From CF-113 sp050695155 (lineage in GTDB: Bacteria > Chloroflexota > Ktedonobacteria > Ktedonobacterales > Ktedonobacteraceae): DNA of 64,000 nucleotides. Below are positions 44,258-52,992 of this stretch, piece by piece. The translations under genes and the position numbers were made by a program. The notes under the pieces were generated by a model. It saw only the letters and a list, made by a program, of their open reading frames with translations, had not been told where the DNA came from and did not search any database. The number at the start of each line of letters is the position of its first letter. Positions within the stretch are counted from its first letter, which is position 1. The DNA is taken from the NCBI GenBank assembly GCA_050695155.1, contig JBOGTO010000180.1, positions 1-64,000 of the forward strand, given 5' to 3'.

Positions 44258-44818
44258 ATGACTACACAGAGCGAAGCGCAAGGCGCAACCACGAGTCGCT
44301 GGGCGTTTGATCCTTACCACACGCAAGTCGAGTTCGCGGCGAAACACCTGGGCATGATGACGGTGCGCGGCCACTTTGCCGATGTCGAAGCAACCGGCAC
44401 TATTTACCCCGACAATCCCGAAGCATCATCAGTGGACGTTACCGTTCAGACTGCCAGTATTCGTACTCATAATGAGAAGCGGGACGGCGACCTGCGCACA
44501 TCGAATTTTTTGGAGACCGACAAGTATCCAACCATGACATTCAAAAGCGCCAGCATCAAAGCGACCGGGCAAGACCGCTTCGACATGACTGGCGACCTGA
44601 CCATCAAGGGTACCACGCGGCCCGTGACGCTTGCCGTAGTGAAGTATGGCGAGTTCAATGATCCCAGAATGGGCCACCGCATTGGCTATAGCGCCGAGGG
44701 CCAGATCAACCGCAAAGACTTCGGCATGACGTTCAATATGCTGATGGATGGCAAGTGGATGGTCAGCGACGAGATTCAGATCATGATCGAAGGCGAGTTC
44801 GTCGAGCAGCAATCTTGA
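44258..44818 (+). CDS. YceI-family lipid-binding protein
   Basis: This is a 186-residue YceI-family protein, a lipocalin-like beta barrel that binds isoprenoid-type lipids. The family pattern includes WAFDPYHTQVEFAAKHLGMM, VRGHF, HNEKRDGDLRTSNFLETDKYP and DLTIKGTTRPVTL. There is no signal peptide, so it is cytoplasmic, unlike E. coli YceI. An AGGAAGGAA Shine-Dalgarno is present. Its closeness to the polyprenyl synthase gene is suggestive but may be chance. Confidence 0.92.
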   Translation: MTTQSEAQGATTSRWAFDPYHTQVEFAAKHLGMMTVRGHFADVEATGTIYPDNPEASSVDVTVQTASIRTHNEKRDGDLRTSNFLETDKYPTMTFKSASIKATGQDRFDMTGDLTIKGTTRPVTLAVVKYGEFNDPRMGHRIGYSAEGQINRKDFGMTFNMLMDGKWMVSDEIQIMIEGEFVEQQS

Positions 44819-45844
44819 TCAGTCAGGAAAAGTAAGTAAACGTCTGGGCGTGTCGATAAACATGGTGTCCAGTTCTTGTTGCGAGACGCCTGCGTGGCGC
44901 AGGCGTGGCACGATATTGGTGAGCAGGTGATCCCAGCCCCAACCGCCGTAGCGATGGAACTGGATGCGTGTGCAAATATCGTGTGCCAGGGTGATTTGCG
45001 ATGCATAGCCTTTTTCTAGCAGGCGCAAGATACACTCGATACGCTCGGTGTCGCGTGGTTCCTGCCCGAACTGTGCATCGAAATAGGTTTCCGACCCGAA
45101 GGTATCGAACGAAAGCACCGCGCCCCGTTCGGCAATTTTGGCGTGCCAATCTGGTTCGACGAGTTCATCGCAATGGCTAATGGCAACGCGGGTCAGGTCC
45201 GCGCCCTCTGCTTCCAGGATGTCCAGAATATGCAGGTGTTCGTGTCCCCAGATGAGCGGATGCACGTTGATGCTGGCTCCTGTTTGCTTCTGCGCCCGCG
45301 CGGCGGCGCGTAACTGTCTTTCCTCGAATGGATAAATGGGTGAGCTGGTTCCCAGTTCACCCATCAGTCCGGCGCGAATGGTTGTGCCGTACATGCCTTC
45401 CTGTAACCAGCGCAGGAGATCATCCGTGATTTCTTCCACACTGCGCTCATGGAGAGACGCAGGTAAAAGCGGCTGCCGGTAGTAGCCGCAGCCTGCAATC
45501 ACATTGAGACCTGTACGTTCGGCAATGCCGCGCAATCCCTGTGGATCTGGCCGAATGCCAATCGTTGTCATGTCGATGAGTGCCTGGCCGCCAGCCTGCC
45601 GGTACCAGTGCAGTTCGCGGATACTCAATTCAGCATCATTAAGTAACAGGTTGGGTTTAGAATGATAGGGATTGCGCATCAAATCGCCCCGGTTTTCCAG
45701 CGTTGGTTCCTGGTCGATCAGATGCGCTCGATGCGCGGGTGGCTCATCCCATAAACCACGCAGGTCGATGAGCAGGTGCTCATGACCCAGCGTGGTACCC
45801 AGTTGCGCTGGCGCAATGTCACCTGTCACCGTTCTAATGTGCAT
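44819..45844 (-). CDS. Phosphotriesterase-family metal hydrolase
   Basis: This is a 341-residue TIM-barrel amidohydrolase of the phosphotriesterase-related group. The metal ligands are visible: HEH at residues 21-23, a bridging Glu in LMGELGTS (where classical PTE has a carbamylated Lys), NVHP, SHCD, and a final Asp in AHDI. Family members are often lactonases; activity on organophosphates should not be assumed. Its stop abuts the convergent yceI stop with no gap. AGGA lies 10 nt before the ATG. Confidence 0.85.
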   Translation of the reverse strand: MHIRTVTGDIAPAQLGTTLGHEHLLIDLRGLWDEPPAHRAHLIDQEPTLENRGDLMRNPYHSKPNLLLNDAELSIRELHWYRQAGGQALIDMTTIGIRPDPQGLRGIAERTGLNVIAGCGYYRQPLLPASLHERSVEEITDDLLRWLQEGMYGTTIRAGLMGELGTSSPIYPFEERQLRAAARAQKQTGASINVHPLIWGHEHLHILDILEAEGADLTRVAISHCDELVEPDWHAKIAERGAVLSFDTFGSETYFDAQFGQEPRDTERIECILRLLEKGYASQITLAHDICTRIQFHRYGGWGWDHLLTNIVPRLRHAGVSQQELDTMFIDTPRRLLTFPD

Positions 45845-45877
45845 ATACCATATCCTGCAAAGGAGTAATGGGTTATC

Positions 45878-47170
45878 CTATTCTTCCTCAGCCTGTTCAG
45901 AAGCCTGCGTGGGTTGTTCCGACTCAGGCCATTTGAAGCCGCGACGCGAAGGCCGCAGATGAGGCGTATCCGGGTTGGTGTCGTCTTTGCGACCCCGCTT
46001 TGTCTTCGGGCTGGCGGCGCGAGCGCGCGTTGCCCTGGCCTTTTTGGGCTTTGGTGATGCCTCGCTTGCTGCTTCGTCCGTCGCGCTATCGTTGGCTGGT
46101 TCGGCTGGCACGATATGCTCGATCAAGCTATCGGTCTGCTGGTTCACTTCCGCCATGAACTCAGCGTCTTTTTGCTGGTCTTCGCGTGGTTTGCGCGCGG
46201 CGTCCCTGCCGTGGCGCGGTGTCTCGCGGCTTTCGACTACGTCGGGAGAAGTTGCACGCGCATCGAACTGTTCGTAGTCGCCTTCGAACTGCTCGCGCTC
46301 ATGTGTTGGCCGCGCAACATCCCTGGTTTTAGGCGTGAAGCGTTGAGGACGACTTTGCCAGCGTGAATTGTGCGGGTCGGGGCGTCCCGCCGCGCGTTCC
46401 TGCCTCTGCTCGCGGTAATAGCCGCGCGGGCGTGGCTCATGGCTGTCAGATCTGCGCGGGGGCCGCTCGTCGCGCTCGAAACTGCGCGGCTGGCGATTGT
46501 CGTAGTCGGAGCTGCGCGGCTGGCGATCGTCATGCTCAAAATCGCGTGGAGGTCGCTCATTCCGCTCAAAGCTACGCGGTTGCCTGTTTTCGCGGTCGAA
46601 ACTGCGCTGAGGCCGCTCATCACGCTGGAAATTGCGTGGTGTCCGGTCATCACGGCGATCATCGTAGCCGCGAGATGGTGGCCGGTTGTTGGAGTAGCGA
46701 GAATCTTCGCGCGGGCGTAAATCGTTGCTCTCTGGTCGGGGTTGGTAGTCCCGGCGTTGATTATATTGTCGCTCGTCAAATTTGCGCATCCCTGACTCGA
46801 AAGGCTGCGGACGCGCTCCCTGATAGCGATTGGGAGTATGCTCACCCTGTCTGCGATCAAACGGGCGGTTTCCGTAGGGTGCGCGGTTATTCCCACTATT
46901 GTTAGTGCGACTGTTATAAGCGGAGGATTGCCCTGATTGCTGCGGGCGTCGCCAGTTATCGCGGGGCGGCTGACCGCCTCGCGTATCGCGCGCGCGATAA
47001 TCGGAATGATTCTGGCGCGCTCCGTTTTCCCAGGCTTTGTCTACCGTGTCACGATTAAGTCGAGGTCTGGCAGGTCGAGGAGACCGCTCTTCTCCCTGGC
47101 CGCCGGAGGATGAATGGCGAGAGTACGGTCGCTCGTCGTCTCGCCTTTGCTTACTGAAATCTCTGGTCAT
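45878..47170 (-). CDS. Arg-rich, low-complexity disordered protein
   Basis: This is a 430-residue protein dominated by Arg, Asp, Pro, Gln and Ser. Degenerate repeats of about 12 residues, in the style RQPRSFERDERPP, fill about residues 140-260. The C-terminal part has Lys/Arg-rich segments (KKARATRARAASPKTKRGRK). No folded domain is recognisable. Such RG/RD-rich tails often bind RNA and form condensates, but that is inference. The ATG at 47170 with AAAGGA is preferred over the open frame to 47344. Recurrent DNA repeats make the region prone to length change. Confidence 0.65.
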   Translation of the reverse strand: MTRDFSKQRRDDERPYSRHSSSGGQGEERSPRPARPRLNRDTVDKAWENGARQNHSDYRARDTRGGQPPRDNWRRPQQSGQSSAYNSRTNNSGNNRAPYGNRPFDRRQGEHTPNRYQGARPQPFESGMRKFDERQYNQRRDYQPRPESNDLRPREDSRYSNNRPPSRGYDDRRDDRTPRNFQRDERPQRSFDRENRQPRSFERNERPPRDFEHDDRQPRSSDYDNRQPRSFERDERPPRRSDSHEPRPRGYYREQRQERAAGRPDPHNSRWQSRPQRFTPKTRDVARPTHEREQFEGDYEQFDARATSPDVVESRETPRHGRDAARKPREDQQKDAEFMAEVNQQTDSLIEHIVPAEPANDSATDEAASEASPKPKKARATRARAASPKTKRGRKDDTNPDTPHLRPSRRGFKWPESEQPTQASEQAEEE

Positions 47171-47392
47171 GTGTCCTTTCCAAATGGGTTGGTGAGGATT
47201 AATCTTACGGGGTTGACGGATTGGCAAGTTCCTTGTATAAGAAGTGTCCCGTCGGTCATTCCGCCCTCGCTCCAAATTTACGCGCTTCGTGCTGCTGGCA
47301 TAGAAGAAAAGAGGGAAGCGCTGTCTACATCCACAGTATACCACATATTCGCGGCGCTGGCGATAATCTGGCGATATTGGCTATTTAATTTC

Positions 47393-48388
47393 CTATGGCG
47401 TTGCTGTGGGTACTGGCACAGGCCCGGATTTCAAGGGTACACCAACGTAGTCCAGTTCCGCGCTGCCCAGCATGGCGAGCGTTTTTTGCGCCGCTTCATC
47501 TGGCAACAGGGGCCGTAACGTGACGCTATAATATTGTCCCATGTAAAGAAAGACGCCCTGTTGCTGCCCGTTCAGCAGAGTGACAATGCTTCGTCGTTGC
47601 TGCTCGCTCAGCAGGAAAGCGTTATACGGAACAGTATAGGTCAGGCAACCGGTGTCGCCGTTGGGGCCGGTCTCGTCGGGCGGGATAATGCCGCACTCGT
47701 AAACAGCCAGATTATAGAGATTGAAATCCGCTAAAGACCAGTCAGGAATGGTCTGCGACAGGTCGGGGCTGAAGTCCTGGTGAACGAGCAAGGCCATTTG
47801 CTTGCCAGCATAAGAGTGCGTAGGGCCATTCAAAGCGTTCGTTATGCTGGTCAAGGCTGCTCCCAGGCGGTGGTATGCATTCATATCCTGTGTGCTTTCC
47901 TGCAAGTTGCCAAATGGCCCATACTGAAAAGTGTAGTTAGTGCCATTAAGCGTCAGTTGCAAGAAGGTTGCGTTCTGATCTGGTATATCATAGAACTGCT
48001 TTGTCGTAAACTTGAGCAGTCCATCCGTATCTACCAGCGTATGTAACAATTGCGCAAGCGCGTCGCCGCTCAATTGCCCCTCGCGCATTTGTAGACCGGG
48101 GCCAAGAATATATGAACCGTCGCCATAGATGCTAATTTCCGGGCTATACTCGAAGCTGCCCAATTTCCCGCCGCCGTAAAACGTGCGTATCAACACATCC
48201 TGTGGATTTGTGCTGTACGTAATAACCCCGTTATTCGTCGTGGAGATGCTCTGATTTTTCGTCTTGTTGTTGGGTGCGGAGTCACAGGCGCTAAGTGTGA
48301 GCAGCAGCGCGACGATACCAAGTACGAAGTAGGATTTTCTGCCAGGCGCAGATAGGGTCCGAGGGCGACCGCAAGGGTCCCCTCCCAT
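47393..48388 (-). CDS. Lipoprotein of unknown function, start within a repeat
   Basis: This 331-residue protein has a lipoprotein signal: KSYFVLGIVALLLTLSAC, with lipobox LSAC about 35 residues from the likely start. The mature part is Asn/Thr-rich, then a beta-rich domain of about 250 residues that I do not recognise. No ATG, GTG or TTG codon lies between the signal peptide and the repeat, so the first available start is an ATG (48386-48388) inside the left arm of the palindromic element. It would give the N-terminus MGGDPCGRP. The true start may have been displaced by the element. Confidence 0.65.
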   Translation of the reverse strand: MGGDPCGRPRTLSAPGRKSYFVLGIVALLLTLSACDSAPNNKTKNQSISTTNNGVITYSTNPQDVLIRTFYGGGKLGSFEYSPEISIYGDGSYILGPGLQMREGQLSGDALAQLLHTLVDTDGLLKFTTKQFYDIPDQNATFLQLTLNGTNYTFQYGPFGNLQESTQDMNAYHRLGAALTSITNALNGPTHSYAGKQMALLVHQDFSPDLSQTIPDWSLADFNLYNLAVYECGIIPPDETGPNGDTGCLTYTVPYNAFLLSEQQRRSIVTLLNGQQQGVFLYMGQYYSVTLRPLLPDEAAQKTLAMLGSAELDYVGVPLKSGPVPVPTATP

Positions 48389-48500
48389 CCCAGCTCCGCC
48401 CCCGCCCTTACAATGACTACGTTTCTGGCTTGTCAGCCGACGTTCAATGTAAGGGCGGGGGTGGTTGGGTGGATGGGAGGGGACCCTTGCGGTCGCCCTC
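48361..48500. repeat. Palindromic repeat element with 30-bp perfect arms
   Basis: Arms 48361-48390 and 48471-48500 are perfect inverted copies over 30 bp. Inner partly matching arms (near 48398-48412 and 48449-48463) surround a unique centre. The CCGCAAGGG core resembles that of the element at 35722-35848. It overlaps the 5' end of the lipoprotein gene. Confidence 0.75.
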
Positions 48501-48597
48501 GTTCCTACTTCAGATTGTCCCCGTCTATACCACCATATACCCCATGCACCCATATTTCGATTTTGCTTGCCAATCATCATTGTACCAATGTCTTTTT

Positions 48598-48676
48598 ATA
48601 GCTGTTGTAACGAAAGGTATCGTGTGCCTTTGAAAAATGCCACGCAATGTCTCCATATAGCTATTGTAACGAAGGG
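48598..48676. repeat. Imperfect direct repeat pair
   Basis: Two 20-nt copies (48598-48617 and 48657-48676) differ at only two positions, with a period of 59 bp. They lie between the palindromic element and speB, in a region of about 220 bp without a gene. No function is evident. Confidence 0.5.
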
Positions 48677-48723
48677 CGTTGCATATCGGCAACTGAGGAA
48701 TGCTTTGGATGTTTGCTTGCTAT

Positions 48724-49599
48724 TTAGCGGTCTGCATGGAAGCGGTAGCCGATCAATTTGTAGACGAGCTTGGCGACCAGGAAGTCGGCGCGCGTTTGTC
48801 CCGCCATTGGGCAAAGTTCCACTACGTCCATGCCGACGACGGTGGTGCGGCGGACGATTTCGCGTAGGATATCGAGCAGTTGGTACCAGTGCAGACCGCC
48901 CGGCTCAGGTGTGCCAACGGCAGGCATTTCGGCGGGATCGATGGCGTCGAGATCAATCGTCAGATAGGTATGTTTGCTCAGGCGTTGCCAGGGGATGGCT
49001 GCATCACCCCGGCCTAATTGATAGCCCCAGACAATAGCCACATCGGGGCGCGTTTTCATAAATTCGGCTTCTTCCGGGCTAAAACTGCGAATGCCGATTT
49101 CTGTTAAGGGGATACCCATATCAACGACGCGCCGTTCTATGGAGGCGTGCGAGAGCCGCGAGCCTTCGTACTCGTCGCGTAGATCGCCATGCGCGTCGAT
49201 ATGCACAACGGTGAGGTCGGGGAAAAATTCGCGCGCGGCGGCAATGGGCGGCGCGGAAAGGGAGTGTTCACCACCGAGGATGAGAGGGAGTTGTCCGCGC
49301 CGCAATACTTCGCGCGCGGCCTCTCCGGTAACTTGAAGCGCGGCGGCGTGATCCAGGCCCCGGTAATCGAGGGCTGGACGAGTATGCACGCCCACTGCGA
49401 TTGGACACCAATCCAACTCTTCATCGTAGAGTTCCATCTGACTGGAAGCATCGAGGATCGCCTGTGGCCCGCGTTCGGTGCCTTTCATATAGCACACGCT
49501 ATATTCCAGCGGCGCTGGAATGATGGTGACGCGGGCAGTGGCAAGTTCACAAAAGGGCGCATCCGGCGCGCCGAACTGGGTCACAGACGATTCACTCAT
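48724..49599 (-). CDS. speB: Agmatinase-family ureohydrolase
   Basis: This 291-residue binuclear manganese enzyme probably hydrolyses agmatine to putrescine and urea. All metal motifs are present: GGEHS, DAHGDLRDEYEG, SHAS, and DLDAIDP. Arginase, formiminoglutamase or guanidino-acid hydrolase activity cannot be excluded, but the context favours agmatinase: speD and a deoxyhypusine-synthase-like gene lie directly upstream on the same strand (22 bp from speD). An AAGGAG is 12 nt before the ATG. Confidence 0.9.
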   Translation of the reverse strand: MSESSVTQFGAPDAPFCELATARVTIIPAPLEYSVCYMKGTERGPQAILDASSQMELYDEELDWCPIAVGVHTRPALDYRGLDHAAALQVTGEAAREVLRRGQLPLILGGEHSLSAPPIAAAREFFPDLTVVHIDAHGDLRDEYEGSRLSHASIERRVVDMGIPLTEIGIRSFSPEEAEFMKTRPDVAIVWGYQLGRGDAAIPWQRLSKHTYLTIDLDAIDPAEMPAVGTPEPGGLHWYQLLDILREIVRRTTVVGMDVVELCPMAGQTRADFLVAKLVYKLIGYRFHADR

Positions 49600-49621
49600 G
49601 CTGGTAAAATGCTCCTTCTTT

Positions 49622-50053
49622 TTAGCGCACCGCCATTCTAGCCGTGCGCGCTGCCATCGCTTCCTCGTAGCGAGCCGGTTCAGGCGTCTCTGGACGCAGT
49701 GAACGGGTGGCGCGTACTACAAAATGCGACTCGACATCGTCGGACTGGAATATCTCCCTGGCGAAAGCGATGGCGTCTTCCTGACTGAATTCCTTGCAGG
49801 AACACACGTCAATATCGACTTCGCCATACTCAGGCCAGGCGTGTAAACTGATGTGGCTCTGGGCAATCACCACGAAGCCCGAAAGGCCAGCATCGAGCGG
49901 ATTCGACGTTTCAATCTGGTACAGGTGAACCGGGCTGACCTTCTCCATGCCCACGCAGGCGGGATATTCGTCCAGCGCGCGCCTCACCAGGCTCTCATTC
50001 TCCAACAGTTGTCGATCACAACCGTAGAGTTCTAACATCAAATGCACAAGCAT
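49622..50053 (-). CDS. speD: S-adenosylmethionine decarboxylase proenzyme
   Basis: This is a 143-residue pyruvoyl enzyme that makes decarboxylated SAM for spermidine synthesis. The self-cleavage Ser66 is in AQSHISLHAWPE, with His71 and Cys84/86 in VCSC. The residue before the Ser is Gln65, whereas many homologues have Glu. The length fits the prokaryotic class IB enzymes. The ATG at 50053 has a GAGGAGG Shine-Dalgarno, so the upstream open frame to 50152 is rejected. No spermidine synthase gene is in the window. Confidence 0.92.
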   Translation of the reverse strand: MLVHLMLELYGCDRQLLENESLVRRALDEYPACVGMEKVSPVHLYQIETSNPLDAGLSGFVVIAQSHISLHAWPEYGEVDIDVCSCKEFSQEDAIAFAREIFQSDDVESHFVVRATRSLRPETPEPARYEEAMAARTARMAVR

Positions 50054-50193
50054 TACATCTACCTCCTCATAGATTTGGGTCTGCGAGCCACTGCTCATCG
50101 CTTCGCGGGATGACCCCTTAGTGTGACAGGCACACCAGCATATATTATACATTAGATTGTCAAGCTAATGCATAACTGAGGAGATGTTGTTTG

Positions 50194-50246
50194 TATCTAA
50201 TAGCCAGTTTGCTTCCATCTAATGACAAGCGCGAAATGTATCTAAT
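50194..50246. promoter_or_regulatory. Three spaced TATCTAAT-like direct repeats upstream of speD
   Basis: TATCTAAT (50194-50201), CATCTAAT (50216-50223) and TATCTAAT (50239-50246) are spaced 22-23 bp apart, close to two helical turns. An inverted copy (ATTAGA, 50151-50156) lies nearer speD. They could bind a regulator or, less likely, be an RNA structure. They lie in the 226-bp spacer between the DHS-like gene and speD. Confidence 0.45.
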
Positions 50247-50279
50247 GCGTATTGTAACTTGCTATTAGGTGGAAAACGC

Positions 50280-51383
50280 TTATGGTCTGGCCGTTTTGCC
50301 AGTTTCGTATGCCGCTTTCAGTTCTTTGAGCAGCGTTTCGCGCTGCGCATAGAGCTGTTTGCGCGGGCGCGCTTGCGCTTTACTTACGGCATAGGCGGTG
50401 AGTAGCGGCAGCGCGATGGTCGAATCGCCGTACACGACGACCGTACTACTGAGTTGATCGGGCTTGATCTTGCCCCACGAGACCGCCTCCGATGGTGTCG
50501 CGCCTGAGAGTCCGCCCCAGTGCGGCGCGTCGGCGGTAATCTGTATGAAATAATCGTGTCCGCCCTTGTTGATGCCCAGCACTTCCCACAATTGCGGCTG
50601 TGTCTGCAAATAGAAGTTTTTGGGGCTGCCGCCGCCCAGAATAATTACGCCGTTGCGCGTGCCGTGTTGCACAATAGCGGTCGTCTCGTTGACATCTGCC
50701 AGGGGATCGAGCGTGAGTGCGCTGCCATCCAGCGCGTGGCGAGCAAGGTTCATGCCAATCGACGAATCGCCCGGCGAGGACGTGTAGATGGGGACATTCC
50801 AGGCAGCGGCCTGTGCCAGCACCGAATATTCTGGTTTGACCCCTGCTCGTAGCAACTCCTTTCCCAGGTGGTAGTGCAATTCAGACGTTGCAATGGGTCG
50901 GGCAGGCAAACTTTCCAGACATGCGCGTACAAAGGCATCCGTATCGAGCAGCACTTTGTCCTTAAAGAGAATATCGTAAATACGAATGACACCTTCTTCC
51001 TGAAGTTTGGTATCGTCAATGCGAAAATCGCCGCGATGCAGGGTCATCGCCAGCGCGTGATGCATGTCATGATAGAGATTTGCGCCGGTACTGATAATGA
51101 AATCAACGAAGCCATACTCCATCAACGTAATCAAGCAGCCACCTAATCCGGCGGGGGTGAGCGCGCCTGCCATCGTCAGCCCGATCGTGACATCGTTTGC
51201 TGGCGCGAGCATTTCCTCGACATACAGACGCGCTGCTTCGTTCAACCGCGCCGCGTTGTACGCCTGAAATTGTGTATCGATCAGTTCGGCTACCGTCATA
51301 TCGGGTGTGACGCGGTGGGGCAATATCTGCGCTCCGCTCAGGTACTCGCTCTGTTGATGCTCATGAGATGCATCGTGATTCAT
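50280..51383 (-). CDS. Deoxyhypusine-synthase-like protein
   Basis: This is a 367-residue protein of the deoxyhypusine synthase family. The NAD-binding and catalytic features are clear: GGGSPKNF and SGATPSEAVSWGKIK, which contains the Lys that forms the enzyme-substrate imine in human DHS. In bacteria such proteins often use polyamines without eIF5A, for example as homospermidine-type synthases. The gene starts the speD-speB cluster, which supports a polyamine role. An AAAGGA lies about 9 nt before the ATG. Confidence 0.88.
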   Translation of the reverse strand: MNHDASHEHQQSEYLSGAQILPHRVTPDMTVAELIDTQFQAYNAARLNEAARLYVEEMLAPANDVTIGLTMAGALTPAGLGGCLITLMEYGFVDFIISTGANLYHDMHHALAMTLHRGDFRIDDTKLQEEGVIRIYDILFKDKVLLDTDAFVRACLESLPARPIATSELHYHLGKELLRAGVKPEYSVLAQAAAWNVPIYTSSPGDSSIGMNLARHALDGSALTLDPLADVNETTAIVQHGTRNGVIILGGGSPKNFYLQTQPQLWEVLGINKGGHDYFIQITADAPHWGGLSGATPSEAVSWGKIKPDQLSSTVVVYGDSTIALPLLTAYAVSKAQARPRKQLYAQRETLLKELKAAYETGKTARP

Positions 51384-51463
51384 CGTTCATTATCCTTTCT
51401 CAGCTACTCCGCTCGACAAAAGTTGACTGTAACATATTGTATCACTGTGCGGGAGGCAAAATT

Positions 51464-51498
51464 GAAGACGGTGTGCGGGCTGTCCGCACACCGTCTTC
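51464..51498 (-). terminator. Intrinsic terminator
   Basis: A 15-bp perfect stem (51464-51478 with 51484-51498) and a 5-nt loop lie 22 bp after the stop of the HAMP-like gene. Read on the minus strand, it is followed by AATTTT. Confidence 0.8.
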
Positions 51499-51520
51499 CT
51501 CTGCTTGTGAGCCGTATTAG

Positions 51521-52807
51521 CTAACCTGGAGATATTTGATTTTCTGACTCTTGCAACCTCCTGCTCAAGCGATTCTGGCGGTCGCGCAAATTGTCGAGAG
51601 AATTGTACCGGGGCGTTTCTGGGATGCGATCAAAGAACGGATTAACTTCTGGCAACGGAGTTTCAGGCGCATATTGCTTCTGCTCTGGTTGCTGCTCGCG
51701 CACAGGTCGCATTCCTCCTGTGTTCGGGGCATTGTTGGCAGAGGGTGCTGCAAGCGCGCGTCGAATATCATCGATGAGCGGATTGAGCGCCACTTCTCTG
51801 GAGGGACGCCACTGCAATTGCTGACCACTTTGCCAGTAGCGCACCGCGATACGTAGTTGGGCGATGTCCTGGTTGATACGCTGCAGGCTGTATTCCGCCC
51901 TGGCTGCGTTTTTGAAGCGCGCCAGCAAGTTGTTAAGGGCGAGGCCGATTTGCCAGAGCGCGTGATCTTGATAGGTGGGCGCGCGGGCGTTCAAATCGCC
52001 ATTCGCTACGCGCACATGCACCATCAGAATTTGCTCGATTTCTTGTTCGAGTTGTTTCTTCTGTTCAGCCTCGCGTCTTTCCAGTTCTGCTATCAGTTCG
52101 GCGCGGTCGGCTCGCTGCAATGCTCTTAGCGCGCTGCGCACCCACAAAAATGCGACTGCGGCGACAACAAAGTACAGTGTGATTGGCCGCGCGAGAAGCG
52201 AATAGGCCAGCGTCTGTGACATCACCATCTGCATCCACATCATCGAACGCGGTTGAAAATTGATGTCGAGTACAATCAAAAGTATGTTAATCAAAGCAAC
52301 CGCGAAGACGCTGGATGGATTCAGAATCGAGGCTGCGATTAATTCGGTGACAACGAGCAAATCAAACATGCTTAGAAAAATCGGGTCCAGGCCGTTGCGC
52401 TCGCTTAGAATGATCCCTGCCACAATTACATCGACTGCCACAATTAAGAGGATACCGGTCAATTGGACTCGTCCCATACGGTTCATGGGGATAGCCACCA
52501 GACAACAGGCAACGCCGGCTACCGCGCTGGCAAAGACCCAGGGAAGATTGAACGGCACCGGTGCGTAGATAATAATAATGGGGAGAAGTATGATAATCGC
52601 GCACAGCGTACCCAGGATAATCAGGCTGGCAACGCGCCCGCGCCGGTATTGTTCGCGGATGGTGAAATTCGCGCTTTCCGCAACCTCGGCAGGGGCGCTT
52701 ACACGGTACCACCACTCCATGCGACTGTTTGTTCTGCTCTCAGAAGCGCTGTGAGTACTACTTACAGGAATTTTATGCTTTGGGATAATTGAAGGGATGT
52801 CGGCCAC
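51521..52807 (-). CDS. Membrane protein with HAMP-like segment, no output domain
   Basis: This is a 428-residue protein with six to seven membrane spans (about 50-220). A coiled coil rich in Glu/Gln and a HAMP-like segment (VRVANGDLNARAP, near 265) follow. A helical part and a Pro/Gln-rich tail complete it. It resembles the protein at 37541-39256 in layout and in the VANGDLNAR pattern, so they are probably distant paralogues. It starts at a GTG with AAGGAGG 6 nt upstream. No kinase or cyclase domain is present. Confidence 0.75.
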   Translation of the reverse strand: MADIPSIIPKHKIPVSSTHSASESRTNSRMEWWYRVSAPAEVAESANFTIREQYRRGRVASLIILGTLCAIIILLPIIIIYAPVPFNLPWVFASAVAGVACCLVAIPMNRMGRVQLTGILLIVAVDVIVAGIILSERNGLDPIFLSMFDLLVVTELIAASILNPSSVFAVALINILLIVLDINFQPRSMMWMQMVMSQTLAYSLLARPITLYFVVAAVAFLWVRSALRALQRADRAELIAELERREAEQKKQLEQEIEQILMVHVRVANGDLNARAPTYQDHALWQIGLALNNLLARFKNAARAEYSLQRINQDIAQLRIAVRYWQSGQQLQWRPSREVALNPLIDDIRRALAAPSANNAPNTGGMRPVREQQPEQKQYAPETPLPEVNPFFDRIPETPRYNSLDNLRDRQNRLSRRLQESENQISPG

Positions 52808-52992
52808 CTTTCCCCTCCTTATGGGTGGATATAGAGCGTTTACAGGGACATATATTGATAGAAATCTATATTGTGCAACGAACTTTCATCTCATCAGTAA
52901 CAGCCAGTTGAAATTATTCAACCAGAAATCAATCTACAAGTGTAAATGAAGATGATAGAGTCGAATCAGTATTCTTGATTAGAAAGAGGCAG

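Noticed and set aside
45878..47170. DEAD-box helicase or Rho-type tail protein
   Set aside because: Only the low-complexity tail-like region exists; no ATPase motifs are present in the frame.
48413..49037. Overlapping open frames on the plus strand opposite speB and in the repeat
   Set aside because: They are derived from the repeat element and the complement of speB.
50194..50246. Possible CRISPR array
   Set aside because: The repeats are only 8 bp, spaced by 14-15 bp, three copies and no cas genes nearby.
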